NCBI GenBank assembly: GCA_938034705.1 | Contig: CALHMG010000039.1 | Coordinates: 1 to 48,536, forward strand | Length of the DNA stretch: 48,536 nt | Reading direction: 5' to 3' | Source of the DNA: an uncultured Gammaproteobacteria bacterium | GTDB taxonomy: Bacteria > Pseudomonadota > Gammaproteobacteria > Arenicellales > CALHMG01 | Shown: piece after piece, positions 18,181 through 26,327 of the stretch | How the letters are laid out: each line of letters opens with the position of its first letter | How positions within the stretch are numbered: the stretch's first letter is position 1 | Translations under genes and position numbers: made by a program | The notes under the pieces: model-generated | Database searches by the model: none | Told to the model about the DNA's origin: nothing | The model's input: the letters and a program-made list of their open reading frames with translations, nothing else

Positions 18181-19262
18181 CATTGGAACCCTTCGGTAGA
18201 CAGGCACCGTACGCCTGGGTGAGCCCGGGTGAGCCACCTGCTGCCCGCGGCCGAATTCGCGTGGTCCCCGAGGACTTTGTGGTGATCGAAGAGCTCGGTT
18301 TTGAGCCGGATGGTGACGGGCCGCACCTGCTGGTGTGTGTCACCAAGCGCGAGAAAAACACGGTTGAAGCAGCGCACTGGTTGAGCTCGTTAACGGGTGC
18401 CGCGGTTCGCGACATCGGCTATTGCGGGCTAAAGGACAGACACGCAGTGACGACTCAGTGGTTTAGCGTGCCTGGGGACGCCGCAACAGCACAGAAACTG
18501 CAGGATCGCGAAGCAACCGGTTTTAAGGTGGATCAAGTGGCAGCGCACGGTCGCAAGCTTCGCCGCGGCGTCCATCTAAGAAACACCTTCAGGCTTCGTG
18601 TCCACGGTTTGCAGGACACACACTCAGCTGACTGTGCGCGACGGCTGGCACAGATTGCTGAGCGCGGAGTGCCCAACTATTTTGGCCCTCAGCGCTTCGG
18701 GCCGGATGGTGACAATGTTCGTGCGGCCCTCGAAATGCTGCTTTCGGGCAGGCGACCCAAACGCCGAGGGACCAGAGGCATACTGATGTCATCCCTCCGA
18801 TCTGCGTTGTTTAATCTTGTTCTGTCGCGACGAGTCTCAGATGACACGTGGGATTCGTTCATCGAGGGTGATCTGGTCGCCATGTCGGGTTCGCGAAGCC
18901 ATTTTCCGGTGGAACTGTCAGATGCAAATCTCGATGCAAGACTGAATGCGGGGGACATACACCCAACGGGTCCCATGTGGGGCGCCGGCGAGAACCTGGC
19001 GTCCGGTGTGTGTCTACAAGTGGAAGAAGATGTTCTGTCGGGTGCCGGCACGATTCGCCGCGCGCTGGAATCCGCTGGGCTTAAACAGGAAAGACGACCG
19101 TTGCGTTTGCTGCCATCCGATTTCGAATGGGTCGTGGAAGATTCTGGTGATCTGGCGATCAGTTTCGGATTGTCGCCCGGATCCTATGCAACGGCGGTGC
19201 TTCGAGAGCTGGTTATCCTCGATGGCGACGTACGGCCGTGGGGTCTGGCGGAGAGACCATAG
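18156..19262 (+). CDS. truD: tRNA pseudouridine synthase D
   Basis: About 368 residues. Converts U13 to pseudouridine in tRNAs. The conserved catalytic Asp is Asp94 in GYCGLKDRHAVT, and the N-terminal VPEDFVVIEELGFEPDG and central GVPNYFGPQRFG motifs are classical for the family. The start is uncertain: no ATG precedes the conserved region. The TTG at 18156 gives the longest product, and a TTG at 18183 would begin with EPFGRQAPYAW; neither has a clear ribosome-binding site. The two candidates flank a repeat copy, which may have altered the original 5' end. Several further GTGTGTGTC-like strings occur inside the gene (18332, 18614, 19005). Confidence 0.93.
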   Translation: MISELDTHSLEPFGRQAPYAWVSPGEPPAARGRIRVVPEDFVVIEELGFEPDGDGPHLLVCVTKREKNTVEAAHWLSSLTGAAVRDIGYCGLKDRHAVTTQWFSVPGDAATAQKLQDREATGFKVDQVAAHGRKLRRGVHLRNTFRLRVHGLQDTHSADCARRLAQIAERGVPNYFGPQRFGPDGDNVRAALEMLLSGRRPKRRGTRGILMSSLRSALFNLVLSRRVSDDTWDSFIEGDLVAMSGSRSHFPVELSDANLDARLNAGDIHPTGPMWGAGENLASGVCLQVEEDVLSGAGTIRRALESAGLKQERRPLRLLPSDFEWVVEDSGDLAISFGLSPGSYATAVLRELVILDGDVRPWGLAERP

Positions 19263-19363
19263 CAACAAGAGCGACGAAAGACGCCGCTCCGGTCCAGCTG
19301 CAATCTACTAAATTGGCCGGACGATCTGGATTTTCCGAAGAGGAAACTGATGTTGCGGACTTT

Positions 19364-20326
19364 TTAAAGTTCGGCTTTTCGATAGAGGATCGACCGTCCA
19401 CGCATGTCGCGCGATGAGAGCCTGCCGGTTTGTTCCATATACTCGCTGTAGGCGTCGCTGTTCCCGGCGGCGGATCTGAACAAGTCTAGAAAGTTTCTTG
19501 TGACCGTGCTCCAACCGCTTTTGGACAGGCCGATTCGTCGGAGCGCTTTCGAGAAACTGGCTTTCCTGGCGGAGTCCTCAATGTGTTTGTGTTCAGTCCA
19601 GTGGATGAGTGCGAAATAGGAGTCTTCAGAAATCGAAAGCTCCTGCGCGTTCTGGTCGTCTGAAAATACCGGTCCAAGTTTTTTCTTTTTGGGATTCAGA
19701 TCGTTGTCGAAATACCGACCAATGCGCCGCTTAACTGACGTGTAACGGGCAAACGATATTTGTGACGGTGCTGTTGTGCGCACCGGATTTAGATCTACGT
19801 ACGCCATGCATGCGAGAACAGCGCCTTCATCGAGCAGCGGGAGCGCCTTGAATCGACTTTCCCAGAAGTGGCCTTTGCAACCGTCCTCGGCGTTTGCCAG
19901 GCGGGCCGCAGGTTCGTTTATGGCTTTCATGAACCAGCTGAGGTCGCACAGTCGCCGCCGCCATCCATCGATGGTTTCTGGTTTGGTTCCCTTCATTGAA
20001 ATTTCAGCGGCAGGTCGTTTTCTCCACGTGAATACGCGCTGCCAACGTTCAACGATCTCGCGATCAGATAGTTTTTTGATCCGGTCCGGATCCAGATAAA
20101 TCACCAGGTGATAGTGATTGCTCATGATGGCGTACGCGTAAACATCGACGCCAAAGATCCCCGTCAGCATCTCAATGCGCTCAACCATCCAGTCGCGGCG
20201 GTGGTCAAAAGACTGCCCGGTTTCTCTGTCGAATCCACACAGATGTGCCCGACGGACGCATCTCGAGATGCAGTGGTAGAAGCCGGGTTTTCCAGGAAGA
20301 ACGGTCAGGTGACGGGGTTTGGGCAT
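19364..20326 (-). CDS. REP-associated tyrosine transposase (RAYT, Y1/HUH family)
   Basis: 320 residues. A Y1 transposase-type domain is seen from about residues 14 to 190. The HUH motif is HYH at 71-73 (MSNHYHLVIYL), and the candidate nucleophile is Tyr176 in CMAYVDLNPVRT. N-terminal FYHCISRCVRRAHLCG is a hallmark of the RAYT subgroup with a C-terminal extension. These proteins act on single-stranded DNA and are thought to spread short palindromic repeats, not complete insertion sequences. No terminal structures of an IS200/IS605 element were recognised around it, but a strong hairpin and a GTGTGTGTCC arm lie 82-128 bases upstream of its start. The frame is intact, so it may be active. Confidence 0.88.
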   Translation of the reverse strand: MPKPRHLTVLPGKPGFYHCISRCVRRAHLCGFDRETGQSFDHRRDWMVERIEMLTGIFGVDVYAYAIMSNHYHLVIYLDPDRIKKLSDREIVERWQRVFTWRKRPAAEISMKGTKPETIDGWRRRLCDLSWFMKAINEPAARLANAEDGCKGHFWESRFKALPLLDEGAVLACMAYVDLNPVRTTAPSQISFARYTSVKRRIGRYFDNDLNPKKKKLGPVFSDDQNAQELSISEDSYFALIHWTEHKHIEDSARKASFSKALRRIGLSKSGWSTVTRNFLDLFRSAAGNSDAYSEYMEQTGRLSSRDMRGRSILYRKAEL

Positions 20327-20407
20327 GTCGGTCTCCAGTGCGTAATTGAATCAACGCTTTGGAGATTCCCCGATTTGCCGGTGGGGAGAAAAGTCACGTG
20401 TGGTTTT

Positions 20408-20454
20408 AGCCACACCCGGTGTCTGTCACCGGCTGTGGCTCAGAGTGTGTGTCC
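20408..20454. repeat. REP-like hairpin plus GAGTGTGTGTCC arm upstream of the RAYT gene
   Basis: Stem of 14 positions with 13 pairs: 20408-20421 with 20427-20440, single mismatch at 20415/20433, loop TCTGT. Directly after it, GAGTGTGTGTCC (20443-20454) repeats the core of the dispersed family. A second competing hairpin GTGTGG/CCACAC uses 20398-20415. No T-run follows in either direction, which argues against a plain terminator for the nfeD operon, although an RNA-end role is possible. Confidence 0.65.
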
Positions 20455-20478
20455 TTGTTCGGTGCTGTCGCAGTGACG

Positions 20479-20922
20479 TCAGGCCGGTTCGACTTCCAGA
20501 ATGACGCCGTCGACGCGAACCACCTTCACATCTTTGCCGGCACCGATGTCCGGTCCCCGCACCTTCCACATGGAGTCATCCACCTTGATTTTGCCGACGC
20601 CGTTGATGATGGGGCTCGAAAGCGTGAACGTCCGGCCTATGTACTGCTGGCCGCGTCGATTCAACGCTGGCTGATCGGTCGACTCGACCTTGTTGCCACG
20701 CCACATCTTCCACGCGATCACGGCGAGCAGAGACAGCACGGCGAAGAGGATCATCTGGACCTCCCAACTCATGCTGGGAATGAGTAGCAGCAGTAGACCT
20801 ACCACCGCAGCCGCTGCGCCCATCCAGAGAAAAATCGCGCCTGGAGCCAATGTCTCGAGGATCAGCAACACAACCGCCGCGATCCACCAGTGCCAGAAGG
20901 TGATGAGTTCTAACATCGCCAT
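20479..20922 (-). CDS. NfeD family membrane protein, short form
   Basis: 147 residues. Three to four membrane helices in the first 70 residues (with ETLAPGAIFLWMGAAAAVVG), then a C-terminal OB-fold domain (YIGRTF...GVGKIKVDDSMWKVRG). This is the short NfeD type without the serine-protease domain (YbbK/QmcA partner). It begins 12 bases after the stop of the stomatin gene, an arrangement conserved widely between SPFH proteins and NfeD; the pair likely forms a membrane complex involved in membrane-domain organisation. Confidence 0.9.
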   Translation of the reverse strand: MAMLELITFWHWWIAAVVLLILETLAPGAIFLWMGAAAAVVGLLLLLIPSMSWEVQMILFAVLSLLAVIAWKMWRGNKVESTDQPALNRRGQQYIGRTFTLSSPIINGVGKIKVDDSMWKVRGPDIGAGKDVKVVRVDGVILEVEPA

Positions 20923-20934
20923 AGTGGTTCTCCG

Positions 20935-21867
20935 TTAACTCTTTTTGTCGCTGAAAGTTTCTTTGGCGATTTCGGCGATTCCGCCGAGAGACCCGATGAC
21001 GCTTGAAGCCTCGAGGGGCATGAAGATAACTTTCTGATTTTCGGCGCTTCCGATCTTGCCAAGAGCTTCCATGTACGACTGCGCGACAAAATAGTTGATC
21101 GCCGTCGCGTCGCCCTGTGATATCGCCTGGCTGACCATGTGGGTGGCCTTGGCTTCAGCTTCGGCTTCGCGCTCGCGGGCTTCAGCATCTCTGAACGCAG
21201 ATTCCTTGCGGCCTTCTGCATCGAGAATCGCTGATCGTTTTTCACCTTCAGCGCGCAAGATCTCACTCTGACGCTGACCTTCGGCTTCCAGGATCGACGC
21301 TCGCTTTTCTCGTTCAGCTTTCATCTGACGCGCCATTGCTTCGACGAGTTCAGGCGGTGGTGCAATGTCCTTGATTTCGATTCGGGTAACCTTGATTCCC
21401 CAGGGACTGGTCGCTTCATCTACAACATGCAACAGCGCATGGTTGATCTGATCTCGTTTTGACAAACTCTCGTCGAGATCCATCGAGCCGAGCACGGTTC
21501 TGATGTTGGTCATGGTCAGATTCAGGATTGCACGCCGAAGATCGCGGACTTCATACGCGGCTTTCGCAGCGTCCAGAACCTGGAAGAAGACAACTCCGTC
21601 AACTTTGACCATCGCGTTGTCTTTAGTGATGACTTCCTGCGAGGGTACGTCGAGGACCTGCTCCATCATGTTCATTTTCGCGCGGACGCGATCCACGAAC
21701 GGGATGATGATGCCGAGACCGGGTCGCATCGTTCGGATGTATCGACCAAATCGTTCAACCGTGAACTCATAGCCCTGAGGAACGCGCTTTACGCCTTGTG
21801 TCAGGACAAAAATCGCCAGAACGACGAGAACGAGTGCAAAGGTTGCACCGCCTGTGATCAAACCCAT
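20935..21867 (-). CDS. qmcA: SPFH/stomatin family protein, QmcA-like
   Basis: 310 residues from the ATG at 21867, which follows the strong ribosome-binding site GGGGAG seven bases upstream. An N-terminal membrane helix (about 3-23) is followed by the SPFH/Band-7 domain ([15 protein letters not shown] ... [10 protein letters not shown]-like region), then an EA-rich coiled coil (about 190-255: repeated E-A-E-G-E/R-K-R units), typical of stomatins. It assembles as oligomers on the inner membrane facing the periplasm. Downstream is nfeD, 12 bases away, the usual operon partner. A 7-bp hairpin CAGCAGC/GCTGCTG lies in the leader just upstream of the ribosome-binding site. Confidence 0.92.
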   Translation of the reverse strand: MGLITGGATFALVLVVLAIFVLTQGVKRVPQGYEFTVERFGRYIRTMRPGLGIIIPFVDRVRAKMNMMEQVLDVPSQEVITKDNAMVKVDGVVFFQVLDAAKAAYEVRDLRRAILNLTMTNIRTVLGSMDLDESLSKRDQINHALLHVVDEATSPWGIKVTRIEIKDIAPPPELVEAMARQMKAEREKRASILEAEGQRQSEILRAEGEKRSAILDAEGRKESAFRDAEAREREAEAEAKATHMVSQAISQGDATAINYFVAQSYMEALGKIGSAENQKVIFMPLEASSVIGSLGGIAEIAKETFSDKKS

Positions 21868-22094
21868 GTGTTTTCTCCCCTGCAGCAGCCGTCGATGTTT
21901 GCTGCTGTTTGTCAGTAGTCTCCGGTGTGTTCCTCGAGACGCCCGAAGAGGTAGCGGCAAACCGCATCGCCTGCGCTCTCGGGTACTGTATTAATGGTGT
22001 TTCTGCGGTGTTTTTCAATGTCTCACAGTCGAAAAATGGCGAGATTCGTCTGAATTCGCGAGATTCCCGCCAAACGGCGTCGTATTCTTAAGCA

Positions 22095-22111
22095 AGAGGA
22101 CCTACGCCATC
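22095..22111 (+). promoter_or_regulatory. Strong ribosome-binding site with ATC codon upstream of the annotated ppx start
   Basis: AGAGGA at 22095-22100 sits eight bases before an ATC codon (22109-22111) that is in frame with ppx. The first canonical start codon in frame is GTG at 22163, which has no clear ribosome-binding site. ATC could be a rare start, or the site may serve a leader peptide or be coincidental. The 295 bases between qmcA and ppx hold otherwise only the qmcA leader hairpin. Confidence 0.4.
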
Positions 22112-22162
22112 TCATCCATCCGTTCAACAAAGCCGCAACCGACGCTCGCTGCAACAGCGAAA

Positions 22163-23674
22163 GTGCCTGTCACCGATCAGGGTGATTCCCTGCTGGCGAC
22201 CGTTGATTTGGGGTCTAACAGCTTTCATATGGTCGTTGCTCGTGAGGAGTTTGGGCAGCTCGTGATCATTGACCGACTTAAGGAAATGGCCCGACTTTCA
22301 GGTGGCCTGGACGAAGAAGGGTGGCTGGATGAGGCATCACAGGTCCGTGCGCTTGAGTGTCTGTCCAGATTCGGGCAACGGTTGCGGGGAATTCCGCCCG
22401 AACGGATCCGGGTGCTCGGGACCAGCACATTGCGACGCGCACGGAACAGTCGAAAATTTCGCGCAAGAGCCGCTGAGTCTTTGGGGCATCCGGTAGAGGT
22501 GATATCGGGGCGCGAGGAGGCTCGGCTTATTTATCTTGGTGTTGCCGGATCGCTTGGGTTCGATGATTCGCCTCGTTTTGTTGTCGACATCGGTGGCGGC
22601 AGCACGGAAGTCATTGTTGGCAGGCAATTCAAGGCCAGGCGACGTGAAAGCCTGGAAATGGGCTGCGTCAATTTCACCAGGAAATTTTTCCCGGACGGGC
22701 GGATCACTCAAAAACGAATGAACAAGGCGGTTCTGGCCGCTCGGGTTGAAATTGAGCCGATCGCGAAGCTGATTCGCGATGAAAACTGGGTGGAAGCCAT
22801 CGGCTGTTCGGGCACGATCAGAGCAGCTGCCGCAGTCGCCGAAGCAAGCAATTTCAGTGACGACGGTTTGTCAAAGTCGGCACTCAACGATCTGGTCAAG
22901 GTTGTCGTGAAGGCAGGGTCGGTTGATGAGCTCAACTTTAAAGGGTTATCGGTCGATCGACAGCTTGTGTTTCCCGGCGGGGTGGCGATTCTCGCGGCGG
23001 TTTTTGATGAGCTCGAAATCGATCATATGTCGGTCAGCGACAAGGCGCTTCGCGAAGGCGCTCTGTTTGATCTAAAAGGGCGACTTGAGGACGATGATGT
23101 TCGCGAGACCGCGATCGCCGGGCTCTGCGCGCGCCACGGCGTTGACGTTGTTCATGCAGAAAGAGTCAAAGAAACCGCACTGATGCTGTATCGGCGTGTC
23201 TCGAGTTCGTGGGAGCTCGATGACGAGTCGTATTACGACATGCTGCGGTGGGCCGCGTGGGTTCACGAAATCGGGTTTGCGGTCTCACATCTCAAATACC
23301 ACAAGCACGGTCAGTACTTGATTGAAAACGCCGATCTGGACGGGTTTTCGGATCAGGAACGAACGATGCTGGCGACGCTCGTCCGCTCTCATCGGCGACG
23401 TCTCGATCTGCAGGTTTTCAACGAGGTCGGCAGTGAAAACCACGAGGCTGTAATTCGGTTGGCGCTGCTGCTGCGGCTTGCGGTGCTCCTCAATAGAGGT
23501 CGGATCGATACGGCGCCCAGTGATCTCGTCGTCACCGCCGGCCGCAAGCGCATCACTCTCAAGTTTCCGCAAGGCTGGCTCGACCAGCACCCGCTGACAC
23601 AGGAAGATTTACTGCAGGAACGCGATTTCGTGGCCAAGTGTGATTTCAAGATCTCGGTGAAAAGCCAGTCCTGA
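22163..23674 (+). CDS. ppx: Exopolyphosphatase, Ppx/GppA family
   Basis: 503 residues. Hydrolyses terminal phosphates of polyphosphate (or pppGpp for GppA). The ASKHA actin-like fold is clear: phosphate-1 motif VDLGSNSFHMVV at the N-terminus and phosphate-2 motif FVVDIGGGSTEVIVG at about 136-150. The acidic catalytic residue expected at E121 of the E. coli enzyme is matched by the GREEARLIYLG segment. A C-terminal HD-like region (ARHGVDVVHAERV ... AAWVHEIGFAVSHLKYHKHG) is also in place. Assignment as Ppx, not GppA, rests on length and on the neighbouring ppk. The GTG start is the first canonical start; the unusual ATC at 22109 is a possible alternative. Cytoplasmic. Confidence 0.9.
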   Translation: MPVTDQGDSLLATVDLGSNSFHMVVAREEFGQLVIIDRLKEMARLSGGLDEEGWLDEASQVRALECLSRFGQRLRGIPPERIRVLGTSTLRRARNSRKFRARAAESLGHPVEVISGREEARLIYLGVAGSLGFDDSPRFVVDIGGGSTEVIVGRQFKARRRESLEMGCVNFTRKFFPDGRITQKRMNKAVLAARVEIEPIAKLIRDENWVEAIGCSGTIRAAAAVAEASNFSDDGLSKSALNDLVKVVVKAGSVDELNFKGLSVDRQLVFPGGVAILAAVFDELEIDHMSVSDKALREGALFDLKGRLEDDDVRETAIAGLCARHGVDVVHAERVKETALMLYRRVSSSWELDDESYYDMLRWAAWVHEIGFAVSHLKYHKHGQYLIENADLDGFSDQERTMLATLVRSHRRRLDLQVFNEVGSENHEAVIRLALLLRLAVLLNRGRIDTAPSDLVVTAGRKRITLKFPQGWLDQHPLTQEDLLQERDFVAKCDFKISVKSQS

Positions 23675-23688
23675 GCCGACCCCACAAC

Positions 23689-23808
23689 ATGGACACACAC
23701 CGTTCAGGACAATGTGGACACACACTGTTCCAACCGGGTACAGGGGCTGTCATGTCGCTCGGTGTGTGTCCACTTGGTGTCTTGCGCCACTGCTGAGTGT
23801 GTGTCCAT
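23689..23808. repeat. Nested inverted repeat (REPIN-like) between ppx and ppk
   Basis: Outer arms ATGGACACACAC (23689-23700) and GTGTGTGTCCAT (23797-23808) and inner arms GTGGACACACAC (23714-23725) and GTGTGTGTCCAC (23762-23773) pair perfectly over 12 bases each. At the first position the outer pair is A-T and the inner G-C, a compensatory change that supports pairing. The element lies entirely between the ppx stop and the Pho-box promoter of ppk. It could act as a 3' end or as a boundary hairpin for ppx mRNA. Arm sequence and nested layout are shared with the pstS leader element. Confidence 0.8.
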
Positions 23809-23855
23809 CTATCGGGACGTGCCGAATTTGAGGCTCCTGAAAAGTGTGTGGCCCT

Positions 23856-23901
23856 GTGTCATCGTTTTGTCACATTAGGCCGATGGGTGGTGGCATATAA
23901 T
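23856..23901 (+). promoter_or_regulatory. Candidate Pho box and -10 hexamer for ppk
   Basis: Two 7-bp repeats four bases apart: GTGTCAT (23856-23862), spacer CGTT, TTGTCAC (23867-23873). Each half matches the PhoB consensus CTGTCAT/C at six of seven positions. A perfect TATAAT lies at 23896-23901. The gap from box to -10 is 22 bases, one helical turn longer than the usual 10-11, so activation by PhoB may be weaker or use an unseen third repeat. Confidence 0.6.
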
Positions 23902-23939
23902 GAAGCTGCGCACCTCGCAACTAACGCCTTGAGGCATTG

Positions 23940-26210
23940 ATGACCGCTAATTCTGACGACGCCCACGCTCTTGATCTCGACGCCGACGCGTCGCGTCGCG
24001 AGAGTGAATCGGCGCTCAGTCCGCACGGTCGATCACAGCACATCGACACCCGTCCGCGCACGCCGACACTGGCCGGTCCCTTTACAGCGGACACGCGCGA
24101 TCTCGACGATTCTCAGCTGTACCTGAACCGAGAGGCGACGTGGCTGTCGTTTAACTGCCGCGTGCTCAACGAATCCAAAGACCCGCGCACACCACTGCTT
24201 GAGCGCATGAAGTTCCTCGCAATCGTTGGCAACAACGTCGACGAATTCTTCATGAAGCGTATCGGCGGCTTGAAGCAACAGATTGGAGCGAACGTCAGTC
24301 GCCTCACCGTCGATGGGCGAACACCCATCGAGCAAATCGACATGTGTCGCGAAATGGTGAACGAGATTGAGAGTGATATCGAATCACTGGTCCCTCGAAT
24401 TCTCGATGAGCTCAAGACGCACAACATCTTCGTCTCCAAATTCGACGATCTCGACGGCGCCGATAAACAGTGGCTGCGCGACTACTATGTGCGCAATGTG
24501 TTTCCTCTGCTGACGCCTCAAGCCGTCGACCCGGCTCATCCGTTTCCGTTCATCTCAAACCTGTCGCTAAACCTGCTGGTGACGTTGAAACACCCGAACG
24601 ACGACGAACTGCTCGCAGCCCGCGTAAAGGTGCCCGCCGGTGACGGTATCGACCGCTTCGTGGGCGTGCGTGACACGCACAACTTCATTCACCTCGCCGA
24701 CGTCATCGCCGCAAACCTGGATTTGCTGTTTCCGGGCATGGAAATCATTTCTTGCAAACGCTTTCACCTGACGCGCAACGCGCACACGGACCAGGACAGT
24801 GACAGCTCCGGTGCCGAAGACCTGCTGGAGGTTATTGAATCCGAACTGCGCAATCGCCACTTTGCGCCAATCGTGCGGCTTGTCGTCGAGCGCTCAATGG
24901 ACGAAGAGAGCCGTTTGCGACTGGCGAACGAGCTTGCGCTCGAATCGACCGACGTCTACACCACCGATGGCGTTCTTCCGGTAAGCGACTGGATGGAGAT
25001 TGCAAACATCAACATCCCGGAGCTTCACGACCCGGTGCATCGTCCGGTAGATCATGCGAGAATTGACGAGACTCGCAACATCTTCGATCAGATCCGGGAG
25101 ACGGGTCCGTTTTTGCTGCATCACCCTTACGAATCGTTTTCGACAACGGTTGAGCGATTTTTGCGCGAGGCCAGTTGCGACCCGAAAGTACGTGCGATCA
25201 AGATGACGCTTTACCGGACTTCGAACGAGTCCAAGATCATCGAATATCTGATCGACGCCGCCGTCAACGGCAAGCAGGTTGCGGTTGTTGTTGAACTCAA
25301 AGCGCGTTTTGACGAGGCCGCGAACATTCGCTGGGCCGGTCGACTTGAAAAAGCCGGCATTCATGTGACCTACGGCATTGTTGGGCTCAAAACCCACACC
25401 AAAACAACGCTGGTTATCCGCAACGACAACGATGGCCTGAAACGCTACGCCCATATCGGCACCGGTAACTATCATTCCGGCACCGCTCGGCTCTACAGCG
25501 ATCTCGCGATCCTGACCAGCGATGCACAGACCGGCCGTGATCTGACTGAACTCTTTAATTACCTCACGACCGGTTTCTCGGTTGCTCGCCACTACCGCAA
25601 GTTGCTGGCGGCTCCCACGGCTCTTAAAAAGGCGCTCATCAAAAAAATTCAGCGCGAAGTCGAGCTCGTCAAACATGGCGAACGTGGTCTGATTCGATTC
25701 AAGCTCAACGGGCTCGAAGATCCGGACATTTCCCGTGAGCTTTATGCCGCATCTCAACAGGGTGTAAAGGTTGAACTGCTGATTCGCGATACCTGTCGTC
25801 TGCGACCCGGTATCCCTGGGCTGTCCGAAAACATAACTGTCGTCAGCATCGTTGGACGATTTCTCGAGCATTCGCGAGTCTACTATTTTCGCAATGGCGG
25901 TAACGACGAGTACTACATCGGCTCGGCGGACGCGATGACTCGCAATCTTGAACATCGTGTCGAAGTCGTTACTCCGGTTGAGTCAGAACAAAATCGCCAT
26001 GAGCTTGCGATCATGCTCGACCTCCAGTTTGCGGACCGACGTTGCGGCTGGGAGATGGCGTCCGATGGCAGCTATGTCCAGCGACGAAGCGTAGACGCCA
26101 ACATCACGGGCAGTCAGCAGCAGCTGATTGAACTCGCCGAAGCACGCGCGCGCACCGCAGAGCGCCAGCGACGACGCACGGTGTGGCCGACCCCCGACCG
26201 ACTCTCCTGA
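23940..26210 (+). CDS. ppk: Polyphosphate kinase 1
   Basis: 756 residues from the ATG at 23940 (GAGG upstream); a TTG one codon earlier is possible. Makes polyphosphate from ATP reversibly. The four-domain PPK1 fold is recognisable: N-terminal YLNREATWLSFNCRVLNES (about 61-79), head domain, and the two phospholipase-D-like C-terminal domains. The phosphorylated histidine is His486 in GLKTHTK, followed by HIGTGNYH (505-512). The second active-site His is His644 in FLEHSRVYYF. A diverged, charged extension of about 55 residues precedes the conserved part. Membrane-associated or cytoplasmic homotetramer in related bacteria. A Pho box is seen upstream and ppx precedes it on the same strand. Confidence 0.95.
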   Translation: MTANSDDAHALDLDADASRRESESALSPHGRSQHIDTRPRTPTLAGPFTADTRDLDDSQLYLNREATWLSFNCRVLNESKDPRTPLLERMKFLAIVGNNVDEFFMKRIGGLKQQIGANVSRLTVDGRTPIEQIDMCREMVNEIESDIESLVPRILDELKTHNIFVSKFDDLDGADKQWLRDYYVRNVFPLLTPQAVDPAHPFPFISNLSLNLLVTLKHPNDDELLAARVKVPAGDGIDRFVGVRDTHNFIHLADVIAANLDLLFPGMEIISCKRFHLTRNAHTDQDSDSSGAEDLLEVIESELRNRHFAPIVRLVVERSMDEESRLRLANELALESTDVYTTDGVLPVSDWMEIANINIPELHDPVHRPVDHARIDETRNIFDQIRETGPFLLHHPYESFSTTVERFLREASCDPKVRAIKMTLYRTSNESKIIEYLIDAAVNGKQVAVVVELKARFDEAANIRWAGRLEKAGIHVTYGIVGLKTHTKTTLVIRNDNDGLKRYAHIGTGNYHSGTARLYSDLAILTSDAQTGRDLTELFNYLTTGFSVARHYRKLLAAPTALKKALIKKIQREVELVKHGERGLIRFKLNGLEDPDISRELYAASQQGVKVELLIRDTCRLRPGIPGLSENITVVSIVGRFLEHSRVYYFRNGGNDEYYIGSADAMTRNLEHRVEVVTPVESEQNRHELAIMLDLQFADRRCGWEMASDGSYVQRRSVDANITGSQQQLIELAEARARTAERQRRRTVWPTPDRLS

Positions 26211-26266
26211 TACCCAGTTCGGGTAACCGAAACCGACCAGTCCTTGTTTGTCAGCAATCGATGTTG

Positions 26267-26300
26267 CTGTAACATTTCTGTCATGCCCAAGAGTTGTAAT
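26267..26300 (+). promoter_or_regulatory. Pho box and -10 hexamer for phoB
   Basis: CTGTAAC (26267-26273), spacer ATTT, CTGTCAT (26278-26284) matches the PhoB consensus closely. Exactly ten bases after it lies TGTAAT (26295-26300), one mismatch from TATAAT. This layout fits a PhoB-activated promoter without a -35 hexamer and predicts a transcript starting near 26307. It favours the ATG at 26328 for phoB over one at 26283 that overlaps the box. Confidence 0.75.
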
Positions 26301-26327
26301 ACCGGTGACGCAACTTCGATCAAGTCG

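Noticed and set aside
20366-20392. Inverted repeat TTCCCC...GGGGA upstream of the RAYT gene as a possible terminal repeat of an IS
   Set aside because: Short, imperfect, and no matching left end near the RAYT stop; a complete IS could not be outlined.
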